A stretch of DNA of 64,000 bases, taken from contig OZ026840.1 in the NCBI GenBank assembly GCA_964023205.1, positions 29,702,064-29,766,063 on the forward strand, given 5' to 3'. Positions 11,356 through 23,800 of this stretch are shown here, piece by piece (position 1 is the first letter of the stretch; each line of letters opens with the position of its first letter). This DNA comes from Lutraria lutraria (Eukaryota; Mollusca; Bivalvia; Venerida; Mactridae). The notes under the pieces were generated by a model. It saw nothing but the letters and a program-made list of their open reading frames with translations, made no database searches and was not told the origin of the DNA. Position numbers and translations under genes: made by a program.

Positions 11356-12654
11356 ATAGTAAATATTTTGGCAATTCAAACTGTAAAACTAACAAGTATA
11401 ATAATTAAATATTCATCCGCACTAAAGTTTCATTCATAAACCGTTGAGGTAACAACATTTAATACATATTGAAAATTGTTTCCTTCAGGAAAGTAGTCCT
11501 GAAACACAATATTGTCTCTGAGAGTAGTGTGATTACATAACGACACAAGGTCAGAAGTTCAGTATACAGTATAACTACAAATAAAAGCGCAGAAGGCACT
11601 GAATTCGTTTGAGTTTTCAAAATGTGCAGTAGCTTGTAATTTGTCACCGTGTATATCATGACTTTTGGCATTAGGAATATAAGTATTTCTTCCAGAAGAT
11701 CAGTTAAACGGTGTAGCTTTTCCTTAGTAATTGTGGTTAATTGGCCTGAACATGTACATTGTGTCAACAAGACAATACACTTGACCTCCAAATTATAATT
11801 CATAATGATGATAACACAGGTCTTTAATGTTTTAAGGATGGTTTTATCTAACACATCCCAACTTCGCTCCTGACAGTACTCTCAGTGCATTGATTATAAT
11901 TCGTTGTGTTACAAACCTTTACGGCTGTTTCGTAAATTTATTCAATTACGATTTTGCATAGCCATCTGATGTTTGACTTGAATGTATCTTCGGGGCTCTC
12001 ACTCGGGTCATGGTGGGTATAATAATAATAATCAATTGAACGTGTTTGAAGGTGTGTCAATGTCTAATGCAACCTAAATTCCTATCAATACATCTAACCC
12101 ATGTACATTCTTTAAATTCATGTAGATTCTGCAATACAACATATGAAACATATAAAACAGTTATATTCAAAACACGATTAAATAATATAACTATTACAAT
12201 TGCTGTTAACAGTATTAATTAGAATATAAAACAAGTATACAATAAATAATGTTTCGAAGTCACCTGATTAATTACGACGAATCATTTATATTATTTATAT
12301 CTTGATATACAATAAACTTTATAAAATATTCATAGATGAAGAAGAGAAATTACAATACGTATGTTAAATTCAAATTACTGCAGCTTTTATAACAAAACCT
12401 ACTAAACGTCCGCATCTAATGAAAGTGTCTTACAGTATGGTCTGTTGCGGTAACAAATCTCGTGCGGACTATTAACGTGTGAAATTTGTGATGTAGTGAA
12501 GATGATTAGTGAAGTTTAATTGGAGTAAAAGTGATATTTCGGATTATTGTTTCTGATCATACGATTAATGGTTAACTACTTTACTTCTATATGATATCAT
12601 ATATACTATATTACTATTAAGTTAATCTTAGCAAAACACAAATTATAGTATTTC
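11356..12654. other. no recognisable gene
   Basis: AT-rich spacer near the likely axis of the inverted duplication. A 131-codon minus-strand open frame at 11459-11854 shows no domain I recognise, no paralogue in the window and no splice context, so I do not call it a gene. Confidence 0.4.
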
Positions 12655-13995
12655 GTAATGGTGGTCCCCTGAAAAATTATGAACGTTGGACATTCCGTGG
12701 ATGACATATCCAGGTTACTTCAGTCTATAAATATATGGGTCTGCTATTTACGCCTACATTCTCATAGTCTGCTGCTCTGGAAAAACTAGCATGTCAAGCA
12801 CAAAGATCAATTTTTAACTTGTATAACTATCAGAAACCGTTTGGTAATTTTAATTTAACGCAACTATTTATTCTGTTTGACTAAATGGTTAAACCAGTTT
12901 TAACATATGGTTCATAAATATGAGGTTACAAAAATGCACCTGAAATAGAATCCGTACAATTATTCTTCTGTAAGAGATATTTAAGTGTTAAATCTTCAAC
13001 AAATAATTGTATTGTTTTAGGAGAATGTGGTCGATTACCCCTATGTATCACTAATATGTCTAATTGTATAAAATATTGGTGTAAACTGTTAAACATGAAT
13101 GACCATAGATACCCTAAAATATGTTATTAATGTTAAAGGCACTTGATGAGGGAGGTCGGCTAACATGGGCTTCACGCGTTAAGCATCTTTTGTTTCTGTA
13201 TGGTTTTGGCTTTGTATGGATTTCTCACCAAGTGGCCGACATTGGGCTTTTTATCAGTGCATTTAAACAAAGATTAATAGATTGTCATAAACAAAATTGG
13301 AACCAACTAGTCCACGTTTCCAGTAGATGTCTACATTATAAAGAATTTAAATCATTGCTTAACACAGAACAATACTTAAAAATGAATCTACCAGTAAAAT
13401 ATAGACATGCACTTTCTCGTTTTCGCTGTTCAAGTCACAAATTTAATGTTGAACTTGGCAGACCAAACAGTATACCGTTCGATCAACGTATTTGTCAATT
13501 CTGTTTTCTAAATGATAATGTCAGGGTTGTAGAATGTGAATATCATGTATTTTTCTTTTGTAAAAGGTTTGAAAATATAAGAAATTCGTACTTATTAAAT
13601 TGGTATACATCTGACAGAGATTTGCAAAACTTTTATACATTAATGAGTTCAACTAACAGAGAAATTATCGACAAAACTGCTTTATATGTTGAAAAATTAA
13701 TAAGATATTTTGATTTATCAATTGACGTTGAATAGTCTGTTTGAATTGATTAAGTATTATTATATATTGTAATTGTATACATTTGTTATGATAATTATGA
13801 ATGTTAACATAAATATATACATGTCTATGTAAAATATTTTTATTAGGAAGCCGATACATGTATGTAAAACCTCTTTTTGTTTAAAGAGATAGGCAGCATA
13901 CACAACTATCTCTATATATAACATGTGATGTGTATATGAATATGTATTCTTGGCCGGTGGCCTCTATTACTAAATAAAATCTTTGAATCTTGGAT
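12655..13995 (+). mobile_element. 5'-truncated, decayed LINE (non-LTR retrotransposon), 3' end of ORF2
   Basis: Conceptual translation in shifting frames gives the end of a reverse transcriptase (YMGLLFT..., then LACQAQRSIFNLYNYQ and VKPVLTYGS), broken by stops, followed by an open stretch at 13121-13735. That stretch ends in the typical C-terminal Cys/His motif (RICQFCF...VECEYHVFFFC), the zinc-knuckle-like tail of many invertebrate LINE ORF2 proteins. An AATAAAATC tail near 13974 may mark the 3' end. The element lies between the two halves of the inverted gene duplication. It is not autonomous. Confidence 0.8.
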
Positions 13996-14560
13996 CTATT
14001 ATAACATACCAATGACAAATGCACATGATATATGCCTTTTTGATTGATGCCATTAAATTGTAAAATTAGAATAATCCAAGAAGTTTAGCAAGAATAATCT
14101 GCCTTATTAACACGATAATTAAGTATACCCAGTTAACTGGATTGTTCAACTTTATTGAAGTAAACTTGTAAACCTTTTATCGCGGTAATCGGTATTGCCT
14201 GAGTGATTTCGATATTCGACTCTATTCAATGGTTGATTGGCAATCAGCAATACATACGATGGTGCCACTATAACTTAGTCTGCCTGATATGAACAGTTAT
14301 ACTATCATGTAATATCTTCTGTATATTAAATGAGATATCAATTAGTCCCGATCCATAAGTATATGCCTAAGGTACGTTAAGTCTTACAGCAGACATATTT
14401 ATGACCCGGCATACCACGCGCACAGGCAAGTAACAATAATACAATGCTATTATGAGAAAAACTGATGACACCAGAAATTTGACCTAACTCCCTTGATTTC
14501 CCCAATTTTATGATGGTCGTAAAAGTTGGCAATGAAATTGTTGTCGCCATTAAAATAACG
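13996..14560. other. no gene seen
   Basis: AT-rich spacer with no feature I can support. Homology to the 3' flanks of the other dioxygenase copies starts near its right end on the minus strand. Confidence 0.4.
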
Positions 14561-14789
14561 ACATATAAAAATGATTGATTAATATAAGAAATACATTCGG
14601 TCGATTACAAGTGCAAAAAAACGCAGAACTATTATACTTCGCTATGTTGTTTGGTGATATATATTAGTCGTTTTATGGATGTATAAAATCTACAGTCTAC
14701 AAAGATCATGTTTCATGCAAAGCTGACCATACAAGCATACCATAAAGCCTTCAAGATTTGTACTTCTCATCAACACAAGCATTTCGTAA

Positions 14790-14990
14790 ATAACTACCGT
14801 ACAACCTGTCCAGAGCGGCCCTCTCTTTATCAACAATATCCTTTCAACAAAAAACGTGATTTTTTCCCACTGCACTGCACGATTTAACTATTAATCTAAC
14901 CTCTCTAGAGCAACAACCTCTCAATATTCACATCATTTTGTTACTCCCAAAGGCTGTTGCTTTGGAGTGGTTGCGCTGTGTGGTATAGAA
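14790..14990 (+). repeat. dispersed repeat, copy 1 of 3 ('CCTCTAGAGC' family)
   Basis: Shares a series of motifs (AGAGCGGCCCTC, CCTTCAACAA, TGCACGATT, AACTATT, CAACCTCT) in the same order with 25785-25950 and, inverted, with 53490-53655. The complementary ends suggest a MITE, but borders were not fixed. Confidence 0.6.
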
Positions 14991-15121
14991 CTGGTGGTAA
15001 AGCTATGCTATGTACATCCATGCGAGGGTACGAACACAAAGTTTAGATATTTTACGTAAATTCAACATTTTTGTTCACGCCTAGTATGAAGACTACAATT
15101 TGTTATTCGCCACGAATCTCA

Positions 15122-16060
15122 TTAGTATGTGACACTATAGCAATAATTTAGGTAATCAATGCTAGAAATAGGCTGATATTTATTAGAGCCGTCCAAACAT
15201 TTGATGATATAGTTATCATCAGGAAAAACAAAGAATACCACTGATTGGCGAGGACTCTTCCTTTTCAATTCCGCTTCCGGTATCAACACCCGATGTTTGG
15301 TGGCGATAAGCGAATCACTAGTCCAACGTTGCATCATATCCCCGATGTTTACGAGCACCGTGTCGGGTATTGGAGTAGCTGGCACAAAGCCAATGCCGGG
15401 CACTTCAACTTCCAGACCGCCGATTTCGTCCTGGAATAACAAAGCTATAGTTCCGTAATCGGAATGCTCACCAAGACGGATCTGTCCTGGTTTTAAACTT
15501 GACCCCTCTGGTATAGGAGGGTAGTAAAGGGTACGTAAGAGTGAAGAATTCCCTTCCTTACCAACAAACTTGTGTGCATCTCTAAGGAATGTATCGCCGA
15601 GACCAAGACCGACAGATAAAGCATCACAAACTCTATAAGTCAATTTGCTACAGTACTTGGACATTGCGTCATTAGTTTGTTTGAATTCTTCTGACGGCCA
15701 TTCAATAGGAAAACTACCAGGACGATAATCAAATGCTTCTTTAAAATCCCCAGGTCTCTCAGGATTAGCTCGTTCTCTCTCCAGGGAGGACCAACCCATG
15801 TCACAATCCACCGGTCTTACACTTCTTGTCTTTTCTTCAACTGGAAGCAAGAAAAAGTCCAGTGAAGCTTTGAAATACCTGTCAGTTAATTCGTGATTGA
15901 CTCCATAATTCTTCAGATAACAGAAACCAACGCTTTGAAAAGCAGCTTTCATTTGTTTACCAACGTCCTGGAGATCTTCTGCAGTGATATCGCCATCATT
16001 TTTATCAAGACTGAGTTTTTCGAAGTCTATAACTGGGATATGCGGGGTTAAGGTTGACAT
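15122..16060 (-). CDS. isopenicillin N synthase-like 2OG-Fe(II) dioxygenase, intact
   Basis: The only undamaged member of the cluster, 312 residues in a single exon, the usual length for this family. I place the start at the ATG at 16060 (MSTLTPHIPVIDF), because the upstream in-frame codon is TTG and the paralogues start here. Residues about 8-130 form the DIOX_N-like domain (VGFCYLKNYGVNHE). Residues about 170-285 form the Fe(II)/2OG oxygenase jelly roll, with metal ligands in HSDYGT and TKHRV and the 2-oxoglutarate-binding arginine in RQS. Proteins of this family couple decarboxylation of 2-oxoglutarate to oxidation of a small substrate; true isopenicillin N synthase is a close relative. 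There is no signal peptide, so it is probably cytosolic. CTCTTTCAG just upstream may be a 5'UTR splice acceptor. The substrate cannot be inferred. Confidence 0.9.
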   Translation of the reverse strand: MSTLTPHIPVIDFEKLSLDKNDGDITAEDLQDVGKQMKAAFQSVGFCYLKNYGVNHELTDRYFKASLDFFLLPVEEKTRSVRPVDCDMGWSSLERERANPERPGDFKEAFDYRPGSFPIEWPSEEFKQTNDAMSKYCSKLTYRVCDALSVGLGLGDTFLRDAHKFVGKEGNSSLLRTLYYPPIPEGSSLKPGQIRLGEHSDYGTIALLFQDEIGGLEVEVPGIGFVPATPIPDTVLVNIGDMMQRWTSDSLIATKHRVLIPEAELKRKSPRQSVVFFVFPDDNYIIKCLDGSNKYQPISSIDYLNYCYSVTY

Positions 16061-16379
16061 ATTTCTCAATAAGACTCAAAGCACTGTCCGCCAGACTGAA
16101 AGAGATGTAGAACAGAATTAGTCGATGACTTAATGAATTCATTCTTGTATGTGCTTATCACACTTTTGTTGAGCAATTTTTTTTTATCTGGTCACGTTTA
16201 TGCATTTAATTGTATTGCGATTTCCAAAGGAAAAATCGAGTTGCCTTAACCGAGAAATAAAACATTAAGTTAGGACATTCTAATACATTATGTTGAATTA
16301 GTTAATGTAAACAATGCAATATAAATGAAATCCATGTACAATGGATGAATTTACAAGCATAATTATATAGAATATTTTA

Positions 16380-17387
16380 GGTTTTAAAAAAGGAATTTTA
16401 CCGTTTATCTAAGATATGGTTTTACAGAATTTAATGACATGTCGACCTGGATGCAAGTTTTTCAAAGAGAAATCTTAGATTTTTATCAAAGTGTTGTAAA
16501 GTTGGAATTTTACAACATTCTATTACATAATTAGCCTAGATAGTCCTATAATGATAAGTACAATTCTTCATAACCATTTATAACTTTCAGAGCTCAATTA
16601 TTAAGAATTTTAGCTGCCCTATCTATTTCATAGTTAATTTTTAGCTAATATGTTTTTAGATTCTGTATCTTAGATAGTTAAGACAGTATTGAAATCATTA
16701 TTTTTATTACTGTATTTTCTTGTTGTTATTATAATGCATCAACAACAGCAACATTATAAACCTCATTAGCAGCTTTCATCATTCTTACACAGTTACACTG
16801 TCTTCATCTTAGAGACTACCAATTTTTCATCACTTTGTTTTAGTTAGTCATGTGACCATCTACACAAGTTATAGAAGTTCTATTTTTAGACTTACAGACA
16901 TTTACTAGCCCCGGAATGTTGGCTAGTCGGTTAGTGTGAAGATTACATCACCATTTTACATCGTGTGTACCATTGTACATGCCACCATTTTTATATCACG
17001 CATCAATTGTAAAGACAAGTTGAATAAAATACACTTACTTTGATTATAAAGGAGTTATTTAATTTCCTCCGGAAACACAGCTATATAAAAAACTATATTT
17101 CATTGGTTACGTAGATCGAATACACACTGTTTATATACTTTGAAGTATGAACACGTATGATATTTACCTTTTAGCCTACCGTCATCCGCGTTAAAACCAC
17201 TGGTTGGTTACACATTGAGTATGTCAAATATTAAAGACTTCATTGACCTACAAAAAGTGTGTATAATGTAAGCAAACAGTTGGTTATGTATAGGATAGAT
17301 CACGAGTAACTGTTCTTTATGAATTTAGAGGCGAGCGCAGCGAGCCGTAAATTTCATAGTCAATAGTTACAAAAGATCTATCTGACT
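16380..17387. other. spacer between minus-strand dioxygenase copies
   Basis: No coding signal. Homology to the region upstream of the copy at 8405 fades by about 16380. Confidence 0.4.
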
Positions 17388-17480
17388 CACAAGCAGAAGT
17401 AACGGACCTGTGATGGTAAAATTGTAATATATTCTACATAAAACACCATAACTTAACCCATAATTACCTTAAATGAAAAA
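17388..17480 (+). mobile_element. partial MITE end, same family as 23284-23501
   Basis: Begins with the terminal inverted repeat (AGCAGAAGTAACGGACCTGT) and follows the left half of the complete element at 23284-23501 for about 90 bases (CATAAAACAC, TAACTTAACCCATAATTACC). The right terminus is not recognisable, so this copy is truncated or rearranged. Confidence 0.7.
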
Positions 17481-17893
17481 GAATGGTCCCAAAATTCGAC
17501 CCTATTCTACAAGAAGACATAAGTATAAATTTTCGTTTCGGTGAATGCACACCACCTTCATAAAACGCAATTTACATTAAAAATATTTCAAAAATGATTT
17601 CTTAATAATATATTTGTTTTATAAAAAGGGGAAAAGGTTAAAAGTAAAAAATGTCCAACATACAATTCACTGACTTTACGCTTTAACATTTGCGACACAA
17701 AGGACAGTGGTGTAAACATTCATAGATAACTATTTATTAAATTACAATTGTATTCGTGTTACCTAAAATATTACAAATGCGATCGTGCATGTATACAAAA
17801 ACATTAATGACCTAAAAATTAACTTTTCAATAACATCTGTTTTGTATATCAGATAATAATTAAAACTGACGACGGATTGTTTTGCTGAACTTA

Positions 17894-18296
17894 TTACAAC
17901 AGACACAGCATCGCAGACACTTGTCGAAAATCGGTGGCAAAAATCAGCGACGGGAGTAGAGTTAAAAGCTTCTTATATATCCCCTGGTCTATCAGTATTG
18001 ATTTGCTCACTTTCAACACAAACCCATCTGAAATTACCCCCAGCTTACCTAATGTTCTTCGACTTTTCTTCATCCGGTAGCAAGTAGAAAAGACATGTGA
18101 AATACCTTTCGATAATTTCGTGATTGATGCCATAATTCTTTAAATAGCAGAAACCAACGCTTTGGAAAGCAGTTTTAATTTGTGTACCAAACTCTTGAAG
18201 ATCTTATGCAACTAAATCGTCATTTTGCCCACTGGTATATATTATATTGACTCCTTCATTGTCTATGACCGGAATAGGTGATTTTCCTGCTGACTT
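17894..18296 (-). pseudogene. isopenicillin N synthase-like dioxygenase, decayed 5' half
   Basis: Closest to the copy at 6198-7142 (shared AFQSVGFCYLKNYGINHEII). The start codon position reads AAG where the paralogue has ATG. There are in-frame stops (after DDLVA and within the AGGNF region) and a deletion of about 18 residues between PVAD and CHRFST. The reading ends after CDAVSVV, before any metal-binding residue, so the catalytic half is absent. Its 5' flank (about 18560-18820) matches the 5' flank of the 6198 copy (about 5630-5800) in reverse, which defines the inverted duplication. Confidence 0.85.
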
Positions 18297-18823
18297 TTTT
18301 ACAGAAAGCATTTGAAGAAAAATATGAAATGAGTTAAATAGTGTGTGGATATCATATACCCATCTGAGTAAATGGTGAATTGGCCACATTATCACACTAA
18401 CAAACAAACGGTCACGAAATATAGTATACCACCATTGAAAAAAAATAATTTTATTAAGTGCCGGTAATGCGCCGACTGTGCGTATGAAAACCAAAATTAT
18501 TTACTTTTGCGAAATTACAAATCTAAAGTGAATAGAAGACTCACCTGGAAATCTTAAGCGTCTTTAAGTTTCTTTTCTAGAACGCATATGACATCGGAGA
18601 TATGGACAAAACGGTTTTTTTTTATGGTTATGATATTCTCTGCACGTCATAATCCTTATGTACATTGTATACAAATATGATGTATCTATTACAAGTCACG
18701 CAACGTACTACGTATGTATAAAACTTGCAAGAGTACATCCTATTAATTTGACGATTTTGTCACGTTGAATAGTGGAGGAAAACCGTAGACAAACACCTGG
18801 GTAGAACCATCGAGCTTCCTTAA

Positions 18824-19183
18824 AGGGACATACCCTACAACTTGGTGCATCTAGAATCAAGGCAAAATGATGATAAATTAAAAGCTTGTAAAGAAACAAG
18901 CCGACGAAGAAAGTTTCAGCCAAAAAATACATCTAATTAAAAATAAAATTTACAAAAAATTTAAGTTTCCATAAAAAATCATAAACTCTTTGGACTTTGC
19001 TGTACAATTTTTGGGTGGAAGTGATTTATTATTCATAGCTTTGATTTTTGCGGCTCGTACCTAAACTAATCATCTTATGACCCAAGTTCTTCTTGCAAGT
19101 ATCCATTATATATTGTTTTACATATACATCTAACACATTTTTACACTTTCACATAATGTTTGTCAGTTGTAGGGTATGCCCCT
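18824..19183. mobile_element. piggyBac-type MITE, 360 bp, TTAA target site
   Basis: Bounded by TTAA (18820-18823 and 19184-19187) with inverted ends AGGGACATACCCTACAACT and AGTTGTAGGGTATGCCCCT. The terminal AGGGGCAT-like motif matches the 540-bp element at 1659-2198, so they are related subfamilies. No coding capacity. Confidence 0.85.
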
Positions 19184-19559
19184 TTAATATTTTCCTCATA
19201 AGTAGAACCTGTCCCGGTTGAAATTTGAAGTCACAGTGGTGATTACTAGTCAATGGCCCTAGTGAAAATAAAAAATAAGAATCTTGTCAGACTTTAGCCT
19301 CAAACTTTGATCCAGTTAACTTTTTGAGAATATTCATATTGAAAGAACAAAATTAACATCTTTATAGAGAAGAAAATTGTCTAATAAGTATAATAAAAAT
19401 ACCTTGTTGTTTTATTTTATTTAATTTCAAGTTACTGAGTTGAGTGTATTTATTGTTTGATATATTAATAAATTTTGAACTGATATAGGTACTGGTTATC
19501 ATAATGATTTTTGTCCAGGAAAAAATTGACTTAAATCATATTTATCTACAGTTAATATT

Positions 19560-20065
19560 AAGAAAAATCTGATCGTACTGAGAGTGGCTGAGATACGTGT
19601 CATACAAACTTGCAATAGAGACAGGACGGGGAAAACAACCAGCAACACTTTTCAATGAACGTTGTTGTAATGAATGTGGTATAATTGAAGACGACCATCA
19701 TTTTGTTACTGGATGTACTCTTTACAAAGGTCTATATCTTAATACCAAACAATATTTTTATATGAACTATATGACTCTTTTCATTCAGAAATGATAATTC
19801 AATAAAAATATAATTCATCGTAATGATACTGTTTTTTCCTGTTTTTTTATATATATTTTATTCTATGTTTTTTTATTCTATAAATGATAAAACTTAATCA
19901 TCTGGTGTTTTATTCTAATATACTTGTAGAATATCTTTCATTTTGAACTAATAATTCCATCTTTTTCTGGCTGTTTGTTCATTGGTCATTTTTCATCTAA
20001 ACAAAATATATATGGCTTTATATAATTATGTTATATTCTGAATAAACTTCGAAACTTCGAAGATC
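19560..20065 (+). mobile_element. LINE 3' end remnant
   Basis: Around 19575-19795 the translation reads YKLAIETGR, then a Cys/His tail (RCCNECG...EDDHHFVTGC), the same ORF2 C-terminal motif as at 13121-13735. The 3' end has AATAAAC followed by short ACTTCGAA repeats near 20040-20060, a typical LINE tail. Heavily 5'-truncated. Confidence 0.75.
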
Positions 20066-20852
20066 CAATCAAAACAGAATTAATATTGGGGCGTATCTGT
20101 GTAAAGAGTAACTACAATATTGTATTACAACCAATCAGAATATCAGTGTCTGCTAAAATGACTCCGTCCTAATATCAAGTGATATCTACTTAAGGTTTTA
20201 TTGCATAATTCCACAATCTACATTATATTATATTCAAATTGGTCTAGTGTGTCCTCAATTTATCTTACATACTAGTATACGTTCTCAGATAACGACCACG
20301 ATAGATCATGTCTTATCTGCTAACTTAGTTTGTATGTGTTAATTTTCAATAGATGTATAACTACTAAGTATTTTATGAAGTACGATTTCTGAAAGGTGAG
20401 CTTCGTATATTTCATTTTGTTGGCACAGATATGTATTATACATACACCTCTTCCATCGTGTCGATATAACTAGTATTACAAATATGGAAATGTTCGGTAC
20501 CCAATGGCTTTCAATTGGTTATATTCACAATACATTAAAACACGGTATGCTATTTAGATAATAACATCCAGATGCTTATAAATGCCGAGAAAAGGTACAA
20601 GACTGACTGTCAATAACATGTGAGGTATATTACTTATGAAATATTAACTATCTCGTAATTTAAAACTCTGAAATCGAGCTTTCGTGTCGGTAAGCAGTAT
20701 ATGCTATAGATGATTAAAATTGTGTCGATGAATTCAGATTGTGGCATTAACCTATTAGATTGGATTGCCCTCAACGCTATTCTCTGGCCAAGATTCCATG
20801 ATGCTATAATAATTCTTGTTTTATAATTATAAGGAAATACTTGAGTTGGAAA
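20066..20852. other. upstream region of the three-finger/Ig/MAM gene
   Basis: No coding signal. A TTATAAAT at about 20577 is a possible TATA-like element roughly 275 bases before the inferred ATG. This is weak evidence in AT-rich DNA and no promoter is claimed. Confidence 0.25.
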
Positions 20853-23800
20853 ATGGGATTTTTTGGACATAAAACCAGGAAGCTACAAGGTAAGTGTGTG
20901 TAGATAATGTTGATATTGTCCATGGTTCATAGCTCTGGTTATGTCGAAGATAAAGGCAACATTAATTGAATTTTATTCGAAAGGTTTGTGTGTTGTTTTT
21001 TGTTGTTGTTTTTTTAATCTGACATCATTCGTTTTATCTATTTTGTACAGTGAATCGAACAGATCAATAATAAACTATTTAATTATTATATCACATATTT
21101 TTCATTAATATAATATGCTTTTTGTCTGGTTTATTGATAGTATTTTCAAACCCTTGAATTTCTGACACAGTTTAATTACTACTATCTGTGGTCTATTTTG
21201 ATTGTTTCAGGTTATTTGATTTTCGCGATAATATTTTTTATTGTGCTGAGAACTTCTGATGCTATCAAATGTCGCAATTGTAATCGTGTTAACGATCTAG
21301 TCGGTTGTGACACGCTCATACAATGTGGAGCATACGAGGATTGTTACATGGACGTTTTGGTGACGGATCAGCTTGTAACTGTATACAGTGCTGGATGTAG
21401 GGCACAACCGGTAACCACATTATTATGAGCAACTAAATTTGTCTTGGTCATTATGCGGGTTAAGATAAAACGTTTTTCTAACTAAAAACACACATATAAG
21501 CAAAATAAATGCAATTACTTTCAAGAGATATCTGCTGTTGCTGTGGTACTTTATCGGTACCTTTGGCTTCGATCTTTTTACTAAGTTACAATTCTCGAAA
21601 CCTTAGATATTTCCTTTAGGTTGATGCTTCTTTTATATTTGTAACACAGGGACACTTTTTTATACTGATTTAATCCTATTTTTTTAATTGAATCACTCTT
21701 GTATTCACAGGTTTGTCGAAGTATTGCTTCAGGTACTAGTACTGGTAGGCGGAAAAGGGCCGACTTAGTGTCGTGTAGCAGGTAGTTTGCAAATATTTTA
21801 GTTACATGCGAAATATACGCAAACATTATATACAAGCAAAGTGTTGTTTAAATGATTACATTTTTTACGTTTAAGTACGTTCATTATTTCGAGATTCATA
21901 ATTGTTTACAACCATAACATGAACCGGTAAAGTACAGCAGAACACGAGTATAGCGTATTAATAATACATATTTAAATATATCTTTCCATTACATTGACAT
22001 AAATAAACAATCGTGTCGAGAATAATAAGAACTTCTTTATCTTAACTTGATATATCTGCAACCATATTCAAGTTCACTATAACTGTGTTTTTATTGGCGG
22101 TGTTCGACCTTTAAATGTTAATTTAGACAATGTTATGCTAAACTATATTCGCTGAAATATTTGTTTGCTTCAATGGGATTTACTCCGTTTTTTTTCAACA
22201 TTTTTTTCAGTTATATTCGACGGCCAATTCACCTAACCAGATTTCCTGAACTCATTCTAACCCATGCTAACTTACCCTTCCAGAAGGGGCGGCAACTTCT
22301 CAACACAATGTGGCAAATCGACATTTTTGTAAAATTTTCATAGAAGGGTATGCCCTGCCACGACTGAGATTCGAACCCAGGTCCAGCGCACTAACAATTG
22401 AACCACGGTCGCGGCCCCGCCAAAATATGATGGGTCGCCTTTTACTTTATCATTGATTAAAACATTGTGCATCTGATTATTACTTTTAGTTGTTGCCACA
22501 ATGCTGATGACTGCAATTACGGGCTTTGTGGATTGAATGGAGGTAGATAGCATGGTTGTTGTTCTTCCCCTTCCCTCTTTGTAACGATTCGACCCGAATA
22601 GATTTCGCGAACACCTTTACTTTTTTGATTGAATTACTTTTCAAAATCTGGTAATCTTCAATTAGCTTAAAAGCGATACCTTGTCAGTGAAATTAATATG
22701 TATAATTACATGTTAATCGTGGTTATTCCTGGTAACATTACATTGTAAACATTCTGTCCATGCCGACTTCTTATATTTCAGGTCTTTCAATTCCCATCAA
22801 ATGTGTATCATGTCAGCAAGCTAGTGATATTTCACAGTGCAACCGAATGATCAGCTGTAACAATGAAACTGAAGTAAGTGTTAAGATAAGTGTTTAACTC
22901 GAAGTACTAGTAGACTTGAAATTAACCGGTTATATGACCTCTAAGATAAGTCGCCTGGTTTGGATTGGTGCCTTAGTAAACTTTCATCAGATATTTGAAA
23001 CACTATCCAAAGCATGCAAATACGACCAGCCTTTGAGGTAACACAACCTGAGAGACTTAGATGACTTAAATATAGCATCAGTTTCGGGAAACATTAAATC
23101 AGGTAAAAATCAGGGTGTCACTTCATAAACAAATCTTTAAACTATCCTATCACGTTGAACATTCCATCTACATCTACATTTAAAATGATGAACAGTATTT
23201 GAATATCAATTAACCGAGCTATTGTCTAACCTGATTAAGTTAATTATAATAATATTCATGAATACAAGAAGCCATGCTTTAATCACAGGCAGAAGTAACG
23301 GACCTGTGATGGTAAATTTGTAATAAAGTCCACATAAAACACTATAACTTAACCCATAATTACCTTAAATGAAAATAAATGACACATGTATATCAATTGA
23401 ACGGGGCCGAATTTTGTGACATTTTTTTCATTTTATAAGGTAATGGTGGTGTTTAATGTAGACTTAAATTTTCCAACACAGGTCCGTTACTTTTGCCTGT
23501 GGTTTAGAATAATCTAATATTTTGAATCATATTTCGTTGCTCCAGTTTCATTGAAAAATGCAATAGGAACTTGTACAGTTTTTGCGCAATAGAAATATAT
23601 TCTTTTTTATTGTATTTGAAATTGTATCTATTATGTTTACATGCTTATTTTCAGAAATGTTACGTCGATCGAGTGTTTTCTACGAAGACTAACTTTGTTT
23701 ACAATGCCGGATGTCGAGACTCAAAGGTAATATCATTCTTTAAATTGGGAATGAAAAAATGTTTCATGAACCATCGATAATAATACGTCTGATAGGAAAA

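Noticed and set aside
11459..11854. 131-codon minus-strand open frame
   Set aside because: No recognisable domain, no signal of splicing and no paralogue in the window.
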